In this document: positions 27,544 to 39,170 of the stretch, one piece after another
Position numbering within the stretch: the stretch's first letter is position 1
Layout of the letters: every line of letters begins with the position of its first letter
Assembly: GCF_000002985.6 (NCBI RefSeq)
Contig: NC_003280.10
Span: forward strand, 3,964,501 to 4,028,500
DNA length: 64,000 bases
Source of the DNA: Caenorhabditis elegans
Lineage: Eukaryota; Nematoda; Chromadorea; Rhabditida; Rhabditidae
Reading direction: 5' to 3'
Notes under the pieces: model-generated
What the model was told of the DNA's origin: nothing
What the model saw: only the letters and a program-made list of their open reading frames with translations
The model's database searches: none
Made by a program: the position numbers and the translations under genes

Positions 27544-27673
27544 GAACAAGTTTAATAAATATCACACCTAACCAAATTTTCGCATGTTTTCTTCGTTATA
27601 AATATTAGTTTGGGACTCCAAACTTCCAGTTTCAGTAATTTTTTCACATCCACTGATTTTTCTTTAAGAAATA

Positions 27674-27957
27674 TCAAAAAGTCACAACTATTCTTATCAA
27701 ACTATGCTCCCCGTTTTAAGTTTTTCTCGCGAAGCTTTTGTTATCAGGAGTGGGGGAGCAAATTATCGAAATATCAACAAAAAATATTTCTGACATATCG
27801 TCTCGAAAAACATCATCAGTGCAGTGAAAAATAAAAAGCCACGTTTTTTTCCATACTAAATCCATTTATTAGATTATCCTCCTTTTATCTTCAAAAAGTG
27901 ATCTGATCTTCAATCACTTTTTGTATATTTTGTTGTTGTTTCAAGCCTCGGCTTATA
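27674..27957 (+). repeat. Right copy of a segmental duplication
   Basis: Shortened direct copy of 25625-26115, flanking the T3 pseudogene. See that entry. Confidence 0.7.
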
Positions 27958-28049
27958 TTCTGAGCTCCAGTCAACCACCGTGAAAAGGGGGCGGAGTCAA
28001 GAAAGGAGCTCCACTCGGCATTCAGAGGCAACTTCCTGCATGCAAAATT

Positions 28050-28170
28050 AGTAGATTTTCCAAACTTTGAAAATTTATATCTGGCTTCAAACTAACTTTT
28101 TTAAAAATCCCTGTAGCCATTTTGTTGCAAATTTTGTGATCTTTCAGAATTTAAAAACGGCATTCCAAAA
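28050..28170 (-). repeat. Inverted solo copy of the 29.3-30.1 kb tandem unit
   Basis: Reverse complement of the unit repeated at 29341-30120 (AATGCCGTTTTTAAATTC, ATTTGCAACAAAATGGCTAC, GATATAAATTTTCAAAGT). It ends directly at the relic exon T4. Confidence 0.8.
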
Positions 28171-28179
28171 ATAACAAAC

Positions 28180-28257
28180 ATTTCTCTCATCCTATCGCGA
28201 GCCGATATCAATAAGTCGTCTTTCCAAAGTCAGTGGGCAAGTGAAATGGAGAACTAA
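28180..28257 (+). pseudogene. Relic of a terminal exon of the same family (T4)
   Basis: Reads ISLILSRADINKSSFQSQW..., ending ASEMEN-stop, which aligns with the terminal exon of T1 (LSIILSRTDFKAAKTADQW, then EAELDE). No splice acceptor or upstream exons remain; a repeat unit sits immediately 5' of it. It is a fragment of a lost copy. Confidence 0.65.
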
Positions 28258-28804
28258 TTTAAATTTGAGCTGGTTCATTTTTCGTTTCTATTACCCCTTC
28301 TCGTTTTATCTTGAATTGCCACGAGCCAATAAAACATGTAAATAAAAACCTTATCAAAAAAATAAAACACAATTTCGCATCACTAATGTTTTTGATCCCA
28401 TACCATAAATTATCAAAAGATCAAATGGTTATAGATATTCTTTTTTAGCAAAAAAAATCGAATTAATATAGATAAAATATTACAACAAGATAATTGAATT
28501 TATAAATAATTAGCCCTTTGTAAATATTTTTATTGCAAAATTGAAAGAATCATATGAAAATTAGATTAATGTTATTACTTGTTCAGTTTTTCATTTTCTA
28601 TAATTCAAAAAAAAATCTCATATGTATACCTAAGTTAGCATGATACTTTATGGTTATCAAGCAACCAAAGTTGCACGCGGAGCAGAAACATTTCGAAACT
28701 TCAATTGATAAGCGCCTTTTGAACTCATTTTTGTGTAAAAAATCAATCAAATTGAAGACTCACTGTGCATTTCTTCATCTTTAACTCACTGAAAAAAACT
28801 AAAA

Positions 28805-29308
28805 ATGAAGAAAATGGATATTATGCTCATTGTGCTCTTTTGTTCAACTGTGATTGCTCATCTTCTCATTTTTCTTGCTACTGTATTACCTTATTGGAAT
28901 TTTTATACCTCGCCATCAAGTATCATGATGATAATGGCATTTTTTCTTGCGATATTGGTGTCCATCTGCGTCATTTTTTCTTTGTGAGTTTTTTTAATAA
29001 TCTTTAAAAATATCGTACTGATTTTTCAGAATCTGCATAATGTGTCATTCGTCCCGGTGGTCAAAGATTGGCTTTGTCATCACTTTCGTGATGGCTTTTA
29101 TAACAGGTGTCCTTCAAATCGCTTCATTTGTTGTAGTGGTTATTGTATCTCAGACTGGTTCTGAATTTGATGGTATCTCGGTAAGAAACTTTGAAATTTT
29201 GATACTTAAGTTAGTTAGTTGTTTCAGACTATTGGTATCTGTGCGTATTTTGCACTTGTATCGCGAGCTGATCAGAAGCCAACCTCTCAATTAGGAATTC
29301 ACAACTAA
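28805..29308 (+). CDS. Shortened membrane protein of the cluster, 136 residues (T5)
   Basis: Exons 28805-28983, 29030-29180, 29228-29308; 137 codons in phase. MKKMDIMLIVLFCSTV begins helix one, followed by LPYWNFYTSP and directly by helix two (SIMMIMAFFLAILVS): the first intron of the family and most of the extracellular loop are gone. Helix three (IGFVITFVMAFITGVLQ) is normal. In the last exon ALVS joins RADQKPTSQ directly, so the fourth helix is deleted compared with the ALVSGLVDCLV...SRTDF stretch of its relatives. AATAAA at 29333-29338 follows. The frame is open, so it may make a three-helix protein, or it may be a gene in decay. Confidence 0.65.
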
Positions 29309-29340
29309 TTTGGATTTGATCCACAACTTGCAAATAAAAT

Positions 29341-30120
29341 TTTTCCGGTTTTTGGAATGCCGTTTTTAAATTCTGAAAGATCACGAAATTTGCAACAAAA
29401 TGGCTACAGGGATTTTCAAAATAGTTCGTTTGAAACCAGATATAAATTTTCAAAGTTTGGAAAATCTACTAATTTTGCATATAAATGGTCTATTCCATAA
29501 GATATGACTGAAATTTCACTTTTTCTGCTTAAACTCGGTGGTTATTGAAATTTTTGGAATGCCGTTTTTAAATTCTGAAAGATCACAAAATTTGCAACAA
29601 AATGTCTACAGGGATTTTCAAAATAGTTAGTTTGAAGCCAGATATAAATTTTCAAAGTTACGAAAATCTACTAATTTTGCATATAATAGTCTATTCCATC
29701 ATTCCATCTATTCCATCAGATATGACTGAAATTTCACTTTTTATGCTTAAACTCGGTGGTTCATGAAATTTTTGGAATGCCGTTTTTAAATTCTGAAAGA
29801 TCACAAAATTTGCAACAAAATGGCTACAGGGATTTTCAAAAAAGTTAGTTTGAACCCAGATATAAATTTTCAAAGTTTGGAAATTCTACTAATTTTGCAT
29901 ATAAATGGTCTATTCCATAAGATATGACTGAAATTTCACTTTTTCTGCTTAAACTCGGTGGTTATTGAAATTTTTGGAATGCCGTTTTTAAATTCTGAAA
30001 GATCACAAAATTTGCAACAAAATGGCTACAGGGATTTTCAAAAAAGTTAGTTTGAAGACAGATATAAATTTTCAAAGTTTGGAAATTCTACTAATTTTGC
30101 ATATAAATGGTCTATTCCAT
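29341..30120 (+). repeat. About 200-bp tandem repeat, nearly four copies
   Basis: Units begin near 29354, 29556, 29774 and 29976 (marked by GGAATGCCGTTTTTAAATTC), so periods are 202, 218 and 202 bp. The copies are nearly identical, apart from a 16-bp insertion (ATTCCATCTATTCCAT-like) in one. An inverted single copy lies at 28050-28170. Confidence 0.9.
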
Positions 30121-30149
30121 CCAATCTCAAAATGTACTCTAAAAGTTAT

Positions 30150-30308
30150 GAAATAGATTGTTACACGAAAAATAGATTGTTACACGAAAAAATAGATTGT
30201 TACACGAAAAAATAGATTGTTACACTAAAAAATAGATTGTTACACTAAAAAATAGATTGTTACACTAAAAAATAGATTGTTACACTAAAAAATAGATTGT
30301 TACACGAA
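30150..30308 (+). repeat. 20-bp minisatellite
   Basis: About eight copies of AAAAAATAGATTGTTACACT/G, exactly 20 bp apart in the core, followed by an A run. Confidence 0.95.
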
Positions 30309-30321
30309 AAAAAAAAAAAAA

Positions 30322-30360
30322 AAGCACATTTTTTGCACATTTTTTGCACATTTTTTGCAA
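30322..30360 (+). repeat. 12-bp repeat
   Basis: Three copies of GCACATTTTTT directly after the minisatellite. Confidence 0.85.
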
Positions 30361-30492
30361 AACAACAGGCAGGCACGTAGGCATGAATACGTACCTACAT
30401 AAAATAGAAGACCGATTAAAAAACAAAATCGTGAATATCACATTTTATTGAAAATCAATCAAAGCTACGAGTAAAACAAAGCTCCCCGTGAA

Positions 30493-31528
30493 TCATGTCC
30501 AAATTAAAATTGAATTTCGTTTTGAAGATTTTGCAAGTGATATCCTAGATGAAATAATCGATAAATAAGAAATAACAAATAAATCAATAATCGCTGAAAC
30601 CAGTGCCAAATATTCACACCCATTATCTGAAAATTCAAAATTCTGGACCTTGAAATCCTGAGTATTTACTTATTTTACTACCACCTATTCTCCAATTCGG
30701 TGTTTTATTAAGACTAAACTCAATTGCCATAATGATAAATGAATAAAGTTGAAAAAGTCCCGCCAAAACGGTGATGACTGCGCACAAGCGGAAGCCAATT
30801 TTGACTTGACGAGCTGAGTGGCACAGAATTGCCATTCTGGAAAATGGTAGTTTTGAAATTGCTGTAAGGGTACTGTAGGGCTGTTGTAAGTATTTACTGT
30901 AAGTGGTTACTGTAAGTGGTTACTGTAAGGCTCCAGTAAGAATATTAAATGGTTGCATTACTGTTGGGCAATATCAAGATTACTGCAGTTTGAGATATCG
31001 GAGGAATAGAGTTAATTCAGTTTTGTAAGAATTACTTTTTCATCATACGATTTTATGTGGAGATAAAAAATACTTTGTAATTTTTCAGTACATTAATATA
31101 AATTAAAAACTTTTGAGAAATAATCAGCGGACATCTTACGGTTTATCTATAGAGAATTTGACTTACAGGGATAGCAAAAACATTAAGAAAAGACAAATTA
31201 ATACACCAGATGACACCAACATCATAACCGTAACTGCATTGAAGAATGTTGGATTTTGCTGAAATTTTCAAAAACTAATTTTTCAGAAATCTTTTCTCTT
31301 CATAATTTATTATCAAATATGTTAAATTAAAATTGGTTTAAAACTCAAAATTACCTTCCAATGAATCGGAAAAAGTCCTTTTTGAAAAATTACTGAAACA
31401 CTTTTTGTATGTGAAGGCTTATCCAGATTCCAATAGGGTAAATAAACGGAAAATGCATTGAGAATTCCGGAAATAACGATAGAAAAGAATAGTGCGGTCA
31501 ATTTGAGTGTAGTCATACATTTTTTCAT
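30493..31528 (-). CDS. Four-helix membrane protein, 183 residues, intact (T6)
   Basis: Exons on the - strand: 31355-31528, 31167-31258, 30685-30836, 30493-30626; 184 codons in phase. Starts MKKCMTTLKLTALFFSIV; helix one is followed by VYLPYWNLDKPSH, helix two comes after NPTFFNAVTVMMLVSS, helix three is VKIGFRLCAVITVLAGLFQ, and helix four follows GCEYLALVSAIIDLF. The last intron is in phase 1, not phase 0 as in T1 and T2, which marks it as a more diverged member. All four helices and the P-x-W loop motif are kept. Probably functional; role unknown. Confidence 0.8.
30868..30935 (+). repeat. GTACTGTAG-type repeat
   Basis: Short run of TTACTGTAAGTGG and GGTACTGTAGGG units in T6 intron two and spacer. 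Confidence 0.6.
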
Positions 31529-32335
31529 TTTTTTACTAACGAGTAATAATAATTTTAAATTGGAAACTGTGTCTACAAACTATTAAAGAAAAAAGCAAGA
31601 ATTGGAGAAGAAGCATCAATTTTTGTGTGTGTGTGTCTGTGTTCTTATCAGATCAAAATCAAAAGGTTTCAATACTTAATCCTTCACACATTGACTCATT
31701 TTCTTCAAAGTTCTCGGTGCATTTGTTTTATTTACGCAGTTCTTAGTGATTTCTTGACGAAAATTTATCTACTGATAACACAAATCTTTTATGAAAATAG
31801 AGAAAAAGTGATGTTATACTGATGAGAATATATAAATATATAGACAGTTCAGAAAATTAATTTGGACACAATTTCGGTAGAAATTTGTTCAAAAATGTCG
31901 TGTAAATCATTAAGTATGAACAAGGAAATTTCTGCCTAGTGCCTGCCTAGTGCCTGCCTAGTTCCTGCTAGTTCCCGTGGGCACTCTTAAAAGCAGACGT
32001 ATGTAACCTTAAAATCTAGAGTCAATTTGAAGGCATGCGTGGGTCACCTTATAAAAGACGTAGGTACATATACGTGTGATCAGACAAAAAAAATTCACAA
32101 GCGCATTTTCAGCTTTAATCTTCCAAAGACACCAACAATCTATTCATTTCCTTCCTCATACCAAATGATTTAATTTTAAATAAGAGAGATTTTAAAATAT
32201 TTTCAGAGATTTTATCTTCATCGGAGTTTTTTGGGATTTAACATTTAAATTTATAGTATTTCACTATATAAAAAGATACATATGATTGAATTCTTGATAT
32301 TCCATTTTCGTTTATTTCCGCTTCAATTCTGAAAT

Positions 32336-32485
32336 ATGTTCCATATCAGCCAGGAGATTATGACTGATTTGACCAAACCTACTCAACTTAGCCATCCTTC
32401 AACCGGAGAAAAACGACTTCTTCAGAGAGCTGTCGAGCATCGGAATAGTGGTTTGCGACGTGTTGCAACAAATATTAAATTCTGA
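32336..32485 (+). CDS. Possible 49-residue ORF
   Basis: MFHISQEIMTDLTKPTQ..., ending RRVATNIKF-stop, followed by AATAAA at 32526-32531. Base composition is less AT-rich than the flanks and looks coding-like. It could be a tiny gene or the last exon of one (a TTCCATATCAG acceptor lies inside the ORF near 32350). No family recognised. Confidence 0.3.
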   Translation: MFHISQEIMTDLTKPTQLSHPSTGEKRLLQRAVEHRNSGLRRVATNIKF

Positions 32486-34180
32486 AAATTTGCTCAACTG
32501 CTTTTAATTAAATTTGAATTAAAATAATAAAATTTGAGATAAACTGTTGTTTTCCGGCATTTCTAAATAAATTGTTTTAAGAAGATCGACAATTTTCGGA
32601 TTTCCGGCACGTAGTAGTCAGCAGTAGCTAGGCAGGTCAAGTTTCAGATTTTCGCTCATTGTAATGGAAAATTATTTGAAGTAAATTTAAATTTTCAAAA
32701 AGAGTTTTTAGTATCACCAGTATTTGCGAAAACGCCAAGCGTTCATCGAAATCACACTGAAAATTATGTAGGCAAATATTGGGGGATGGTGATGCCAATT
32801 GAGACGATTAAAACTGACCAATGGGTTAAAAAATATCAAGAAAAATTGATGGTGAAAGGTTTTGAAAATTTCCACAAATTTCTTTCAAAAATATTTCAAA
32901 ATGCTCTGAAAATTTCTGGAAGGCTTGAAACAATTTTTGGAGTACTGAAAAATTGTGGAAAGTTGGACAAGGTATTATTTAGATATTTTCAAGAAACTTT
33001 AAAATTCTTCTAAAAAGTTTTGAGAAGTTCTGAAAATCTGCATGTCATTTTTTATTGTTCTAGAAAGTTTGAAAGTGTTTTTGAAAAATTAAAAACTAAT
33101 TTAGAAAGGTTCTTCTTTCAAAAGGCTTGAGAATCTTCTAAAAAATTTTAGAAACTTCTGGGAATTTTTAGAACGTTTCAGAAAGCTTTGGAATTTTTCG
33201 GAATTTCCAAGGCTGTTCTTGATTGTTCTGGAAACGTTTAAAATTATTTCTGGTAAGATTGAAAACTTTCTAGAAAAGTCTGAAAGATACTGGAAATTTT
33301 GGAATTATTTCAGATGCACTTGTAGTCTTCTGAAAAGTTTGATGCTTTTCTAGAAGGCATTGAAAAATTTCTAGAATATTTTGGAAACTACTACGGGGTC
33401 TATAACATTTTCTAAAACAATTTAATTTTTTTTTTCAAAAATACATTTTTATATTAAAAAACCCCCAAAACCCGATCATTATCAATTCAATAAGATCATT
33501 TCCATACAAATTGGCACAATATTCATCGGCTACTCGCTTTCTCTTTCTCTTCTTCAGTTAGCGGCTCAGTGCTCGCGCAAAAGCGCGCTGCCGCAAGTGA
33601 GCACTTTTTACCCGAATGGGGGTAGCACACAAAAGACACAAAAGCTCATAATCGTTGGTAAATAGGTGACGAGATGGAGGCGAACTGTGATGATGATGAG
33701 GGAATAGGCAAAAAAAAGTATTACGTCGTTCCGGAAGGAGATTGCGGCGGCGCCGCCGAGTATATCGGGCATAATAATGGGTGGGAGAGGCAAAGTGGAC
33801 ACTGAAAAAATTTCACGGTAGCACACGGAGCACGCGCTGCTCCGAGCAAATGACCACGTGCACGGAAACTGACAGTTCTAGTCTGCTCTGCTCAAGTGCC
33901 TGCCATTCCTGCCACCTTTTCTCACACTTTTTTTGGGACTTTTTTCCTAGAATCATCTAGATTCGAATTGCAATTTCATTTCTTATCTGTTCTTGTATTA
34001 ACTTTAACTGGCCATATCTCAATTATTTTTTGGTTTTCCGGAAAATTACTAACTAACAAAATATTTTTCATGTTTTCCAATATTTTTGTGCTTTAACAAA
34101 TTTCGTTATCTTTAAAACTAACTGAAGTAAAAACTGTCAAAGTGAAGAAGGTTCTTACCAACTTGAGCCTGAAAAAATTG

Positions 34181-34265
34181 CAGCGTCCGACATCTTGCGG
34201 GTTGAAAATCTAAAATCTAATTTGTAATATTTTTGAAAAGAACCCAAAAGATGTCAGCCGCTCTT
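34181..34265. repeat. Fold-back of the GCAGCCGACA family
   Basis: AGCGTCCGACATCTTGCGGG on the left and AAGATGTCAGCCGCT on the right are inverted, about 50 bp apart. Confidence 0.6.
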
Positions 34266-36684
34266 TTCTACGGTAATATGGTAACCCCACCTTACCCATT
34301 AGTCGTTCAATTTATTCTTCGTTCCTTTGTTTATATGTCATATTCACACCCTTCTTGGTCCCAAGATCCGATTAATCAAATGATACGTTGTGGTGAAGAG
34401 TGTTGAAGAGAGGAGAAGGAGCATGTTCCTGTGCTCATTTTACCAATTAACCCTGTTTATGTTTCATTATTCTTGCATTAACAACACATTCTTCAAAATT
34501 ATTTCACTATATATAAAATTGAAATCTTGAATATTGTGATAAAGTTTTGCCAAAAATTTGAAAACTCGAACTTTTTGAGATTTGTTTTTTAGACTTAAAA
34601 TGGCCTAAAAGTACCGTATTTTAAAATGTGACATTTTGAAAAATTCTCAAAATTTGCCAATTTTTCAGTCAATGGGTTCTCAAAATTGTATCATATCTGT
34701 AATCGAGTGAAAAATAATTTCAACCAAAATACGTTACCTAATAAATTACCAAATGTTGCACCAAAAGGTAAGCTTTGTCAAGTTGGCAAAATTTGAGATT
34801 TTAGCTGAAAATGGGAACGGGAATTTAAAATGCGTAGAAATATTTTTAAAAATTCAATTTTTAAGATAGGTGAGCTAATTTTTTGACCATTAATTTCAAA
34901 CTAAAATTTAAAAAGTTTAACTATGATTTGGGAATTTTAGATCGGTTTAGTGGAGCCTGAAACTCTGTAACTTTTTTTCAAAACTTAAAGAGCCGCACTT
35001 TTGCATCAATCATCATTACTAATTTCCCGTTTTCACAAAACCCAAGTAACCCAAGCTCTCAATCCGTTTGAACACGGGAAATTGTCAAGACAGCCCTCCA
35101 TTGCCTCCGTGTTCATTTAATTACACTCTCTTCTTCAATTTCTCTGGGTGTCTCCCCCTCTCTCTGCGCATTTCCGTACCCCCTTCAGTAGTCCGCCTCC
35201 TTCATTAATAGTGCCCCCTTTTACTCCCGGGCGGTCCCTCTCGGTACCCCCCCCCCTGTCCTCATCGGTTTATGGACCTTGTCTGCTCCACCAGCCGTCT
35301 ATGTGCTCCATGAGCTGCGTGATGCCTCGTCATAAAAACCACACCGCGAACATATATCCATCCCTATAGGGGGGACCCATTTCGTACATGGGCTCCGGCG
35401 AGCCCCTGTGCTCGGTCACTCACACTTTTTGCTCGCTGTTGCTGGCTGCTGCTGCTGCTTCCTTTCATCGCTCCCTTTTTTTTGGGGTGCAATTCTCCAA
35501 TTTTGGCGTTGCGGAGAGGTCTTAGAATTTTATTTCGAAATTTTGTGCGATTTTTGAGGCGCCGGGTTTTTTCTGCCACTTTGAAGTTTTGTTGAAATTC
35601 AATTTAATTTGAAAACTGAGCCACATATAAGTTTTTAAAAATTTCATAGTTTTTTAAATTGGTTTTTTTCATTTTAAATATTTTCAGAATTTATTTTAAA
35701 GATTAAAAAAAGCTCGAAATTTCAAAATTTCGAAGTTTTTAAAAATGTTAAATTTGGAAAATTGCAATAAATTTTATTTTTCATATTAAGTTTTTACCGT
35801 TTAGTTCTCGAGAGAAACCTACACTTCAAAAGTTTGAAATTATGATTTCTTGGTCGACAGTAACTTTTTTATGCCTACCTATTGCCTGCCTACTGCCAAT
35901 TCGTGTACTTTGGCAGCAGGTAGGCATGTAGGCACAAAGAAGGCCTTGGGGAAAGTTCCTGCAAACCTGAACATAACTTTTATCAAAACTTTCCTGTACA
36001 AACCACCCAAGTTTGGCCAATTGCGGCCGTCAACTTCAAACTTTTTTTCCTTTCAGTGAATGTGTGTTTTTTGACCGTACAATGACCACTTTCACCGAAG
36101 TGTAATCAGTATGTTTTCCAAATTGAAACTGGTTTGAATGCAATTGGTACTGTCTTGTTGCTGCCCTATCTCCCACACTGAATCCCTGATTTCTCTTTTC
36201 AATTGTTCAATGGATTTTACAAAGTACTCTTTAAATTATGTCGTGTGATGAGATAAGTTGACAAATCTTGACCTTATTAATTATAAAATTTTGTTGTTTT
36301 TTTTAATTTTAAGTTGAAATGTTTTGTGTGGAATGTCCATAATTTTATCCTGATTTTGAAAACAAATTGTCAATTTGTTCTGGCAATTTATAGTTTAAAA
36401 TGCGGTAAATCTCAAATTGACACTTTAATTTATATTTGCGCTTTCATCGTTTGTTTGTTTGTTTATTCGAAATTTGATAAAATAGCAACAAAATGTAATA
36501 CATAGAAGATCATAGGCTTAAGCTGTCTAACTCAGTCTGCTCCAGGCCTGCCACAGGCCTGCCTCAAGCATGCCTACCTAGATAATGTTTACCACTTTAC
36601 ATTCACTTGTTTACGTGAACTTTGACCGTAGGTACCTGAAAAGCAACGAGGCAGATGTAGGTCGCCTTATTAGATACAGGCAAG

Positions 36685-37102
36685 CCTAGGACCAAGGGTG
36701 CGCGGCAATTGCCGAACGGCAATTCTACAAAATGAGACGGTTGGGCATGTTTCCCCGATCTTTTTTATTAAAATTTGATGATACAATATAGAAAAATATT
36801 TTCTCTATCTGAAAATGACTTTTATTTGACTTGAAACAACCGAGAAAGTGTTCAAAAATTGTCCGAAAGCTGAAAATTGCCGTCAATTTTTCGGAAATTT
36901 TTATCGGCAATTTTCAACTTTCGGACAATTTTTGAACACTTTCTCGGTTGTTTTAAGTCAAATAAAAATCATTTTCAGATAGAGAAAATATTTTTCTATA
37001 TTGTATCATCAAATTTTAATGAAAAAGATCGGGGAAACATGCCCAACCGTCTCATTTTGTAGAATTGCCGTTCGGCAATTGCCGCGCACCCCTGCCTAGG
37101 AC
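36685..37102. mobile_element. 402-bp hAT-type fold-back MITE with 8-bp target duplication
   Basis: The element spans 36693-37094. Its ends are CAAGGGTGCGCGG (left) and, read inward from the right, CAGGGGTGCGCGG, close to the hAT end consensus CAGGGGTG. It is flanked on both sides by CCTAGGAC (36685-36692 and 37095-37102), a perfect 8-bp target-site duplication as hAT elements make. Nearly the whole element is one palindrome with about 185-bp arms and a short centre around 36890-36905. It has no transposase and is non-autonomous; the high arm identity suggests recent insertion or hairpin-driven correction. Confidence 0.9.
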
Positions 37103-38005
37103 GCCTTAGAAACAGGCAGGTGAGGTCACCTCGAAGTCAACCAGGCGTCGATGTAGGTAACCTCTAAGGCAAAAGGGCACTTGTAGGTCGTCTAGAATAC
37201 AAACGTAGGTAGGTCTGAAGGCAGGTAGGCGTAGGCCTGCCAAAACTGTCTGTATTTTTTTAAAGTAACTGTGTTCTGAAAATTCTTCAAAAAATGAGTA
37301 TGAGAATGCCTAAAAGACTTAGAAAATTTCAAAAATATTTTAAATTCCAAAAAAGAAAATTTCAGAAAGTTCCCAATATTTTTCTTTTCCGAATCCTCGC
37401 TTTAAAATGGGCGATAAAAATCTCCAAAACGTTTTTTTTTCTTTCAAAAAGTTCAATTTCTCGCAATTTCCCGCCTCCCATATATCTTGTCACCTTTGGC
37501 ACCGAAGCGAGCCGCTTCTCTCTCAAAAGTCAATTGATATATTTAATAGAGTGCAGCGGTAAAATCTTTACACATTTCGTACGAGAGCACTTGGCACTGG
37601 GACATTGTAAATTGAACAGGAAAATAGAAATAAAACTATTATAGATTCGCAACAAATAGTCCAATTGACCATCAAATTTTAATACAATAACCACCGAATT
37701 GTCTTCCAGCTGACTGAGCACCTGTACGGAAACGATTTGATTCTTTTGAGAACGAGGAAAAGGGAGTGTGAACTTGTACATTTGCATGTCGTACTACTAC
37801 ATTTCCTTTCACTCTCTAAATCTCTCGTCTCTTCTACTATAAATCCCTTGAGGGTTATGCAGAAAGACCAATCCCCCCTCTCACTCGAAACCTCTCTTTT
37901 ACACAATCGGCGTGGGCTGTTTACTTTTCATTAGTATCAACAACAGTGTTTCAGTTTTCGGTTCTTTTGAACTTTTATTTTGATTTGGAGAATATTTAGT
38001 GCAAG

Positions 38006-38181
38006 CACGTGGTGTCAGGTTGCCCCATTACAATTTGATCTACGAAAAATGCGGGTAATTTTTTCCCAAAAAATGTGACGTCAGCACGTTTATATCCATG
38101 TAAAATCAGTTGAAAAGACAGCGTCTAAATTCCCGCAATTCTTGTAGATCAAACCGAGATGGGACATCCTGACGCCACGTG
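38006..38181. repeat. Fold-back repeat (CACGTGGTGTCAGG family)
   Basis: Left arm 38006-38055 (CACGTGGTGTCAGG, TTTGATCTAC, GCGGG) and right arm 38132-38181 are inverted and about 80% alike. Related elements lie at 5675-5840 and 21259-21330. Confidence 0.8.
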
Positions 38182-39104
38182 GGCAAGCTTATTAAGCTAA
38201 ATTTGCTTTTTGAAAATTTTTAGAATTTTTCGTTTTTTTAAGAAAAAAATTTGACATTTCTTTAGACATTTGTCTAAAGAAATTATGATACAATTTTTAG
38301 TTAAAAAACCCGATTAATTTCCAAAAAAAATTCCAGAAAAGTATAATCCCTCTAGAAATCGATAAAGTAGTCAAATATCTGAAATTGTCTTCTTTCGGAG
38401 CTAGCTTGAATATTTTTGTCAAAACCTCAAAACTTTTCAGAAAAATTTACACAATATTTTCGTACCTATAGAATTTCCAGGAACACCTAGCAGAATTTTT
38501 TAAAGTTATTTTGATCAACTAATAATTCAAAAAAAAGTTCAAAAACCGGAAAGTGTTCGAAATCATTCAAGAATGTGTGTTGTGTATCTGTGATTGTGCA
38601 AATAGTCTTTTGTTACGCTCGTTTGAAAGTTCAAATATTTGATTCTGTGTGGGAGGTCACGGGAGCACAACACCTTTTAAAATAGTAGCTAGAAAACTAG
38701 TTTTAAAACTTCTAAACTTTAAAAAAATCTGAAAAGTTCTAGTTTTGACCTTTTTCAAATACCAACCAATTTCACTTTGTCATGGCTTTTCCGTATGTGT
38801 CACCCTTCCCCTCGGAACAATATTACTCTCGACTAGCAAGCTGTTCATCAATCAAATTTCATGAGTTATGAGCGTAGATGCCATTCTGCGCTTTGTAAAT
38901 ACGTAAAATTCAAGGGTTAGCTTTTTATGCGATTTATACTTTTTTGAAAGTTTTGAAAGTCTGAAAATTTAGCAAAAATTCAAAAAGAAGGATATGCTTA
39001 AAGCCCTAAGAATTTTTCGTTTTAACCTTGAGGATTGGTCGAAATTTAATGAAGGTCGAAGAGAAGTCTGAAATTTTGGAATTAGATACTTAGATACTGG
39101 AGAC

Positions 39105-39170
39105 GAGCCTAAGCATAGTCCTGAGCCTAAGAATAAGCCTAAGCCTGAGCCTTTAGACTTTCTTGTGAAG
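39105..39170 (-). repeat. Telomere-like repeat
   Basis: GAGCCTAAGCATAG and AATAAGCCTAAGCCTGAGCC: TTAGGC on the - strand. Confidence 0.6.

Noticed and set aside
35148..35369. 73-residue Pro/Ser-rich frame
   Set aside because: It is a pyrimidine-rich stretch; all three frames are biased alike and there is no splice logic. Probably promoter DNA.
37294..37644. 116-residue Lys/Phe-rich frame
   Set aside because: Composition matches AT-rich spacer; no homology pattern.
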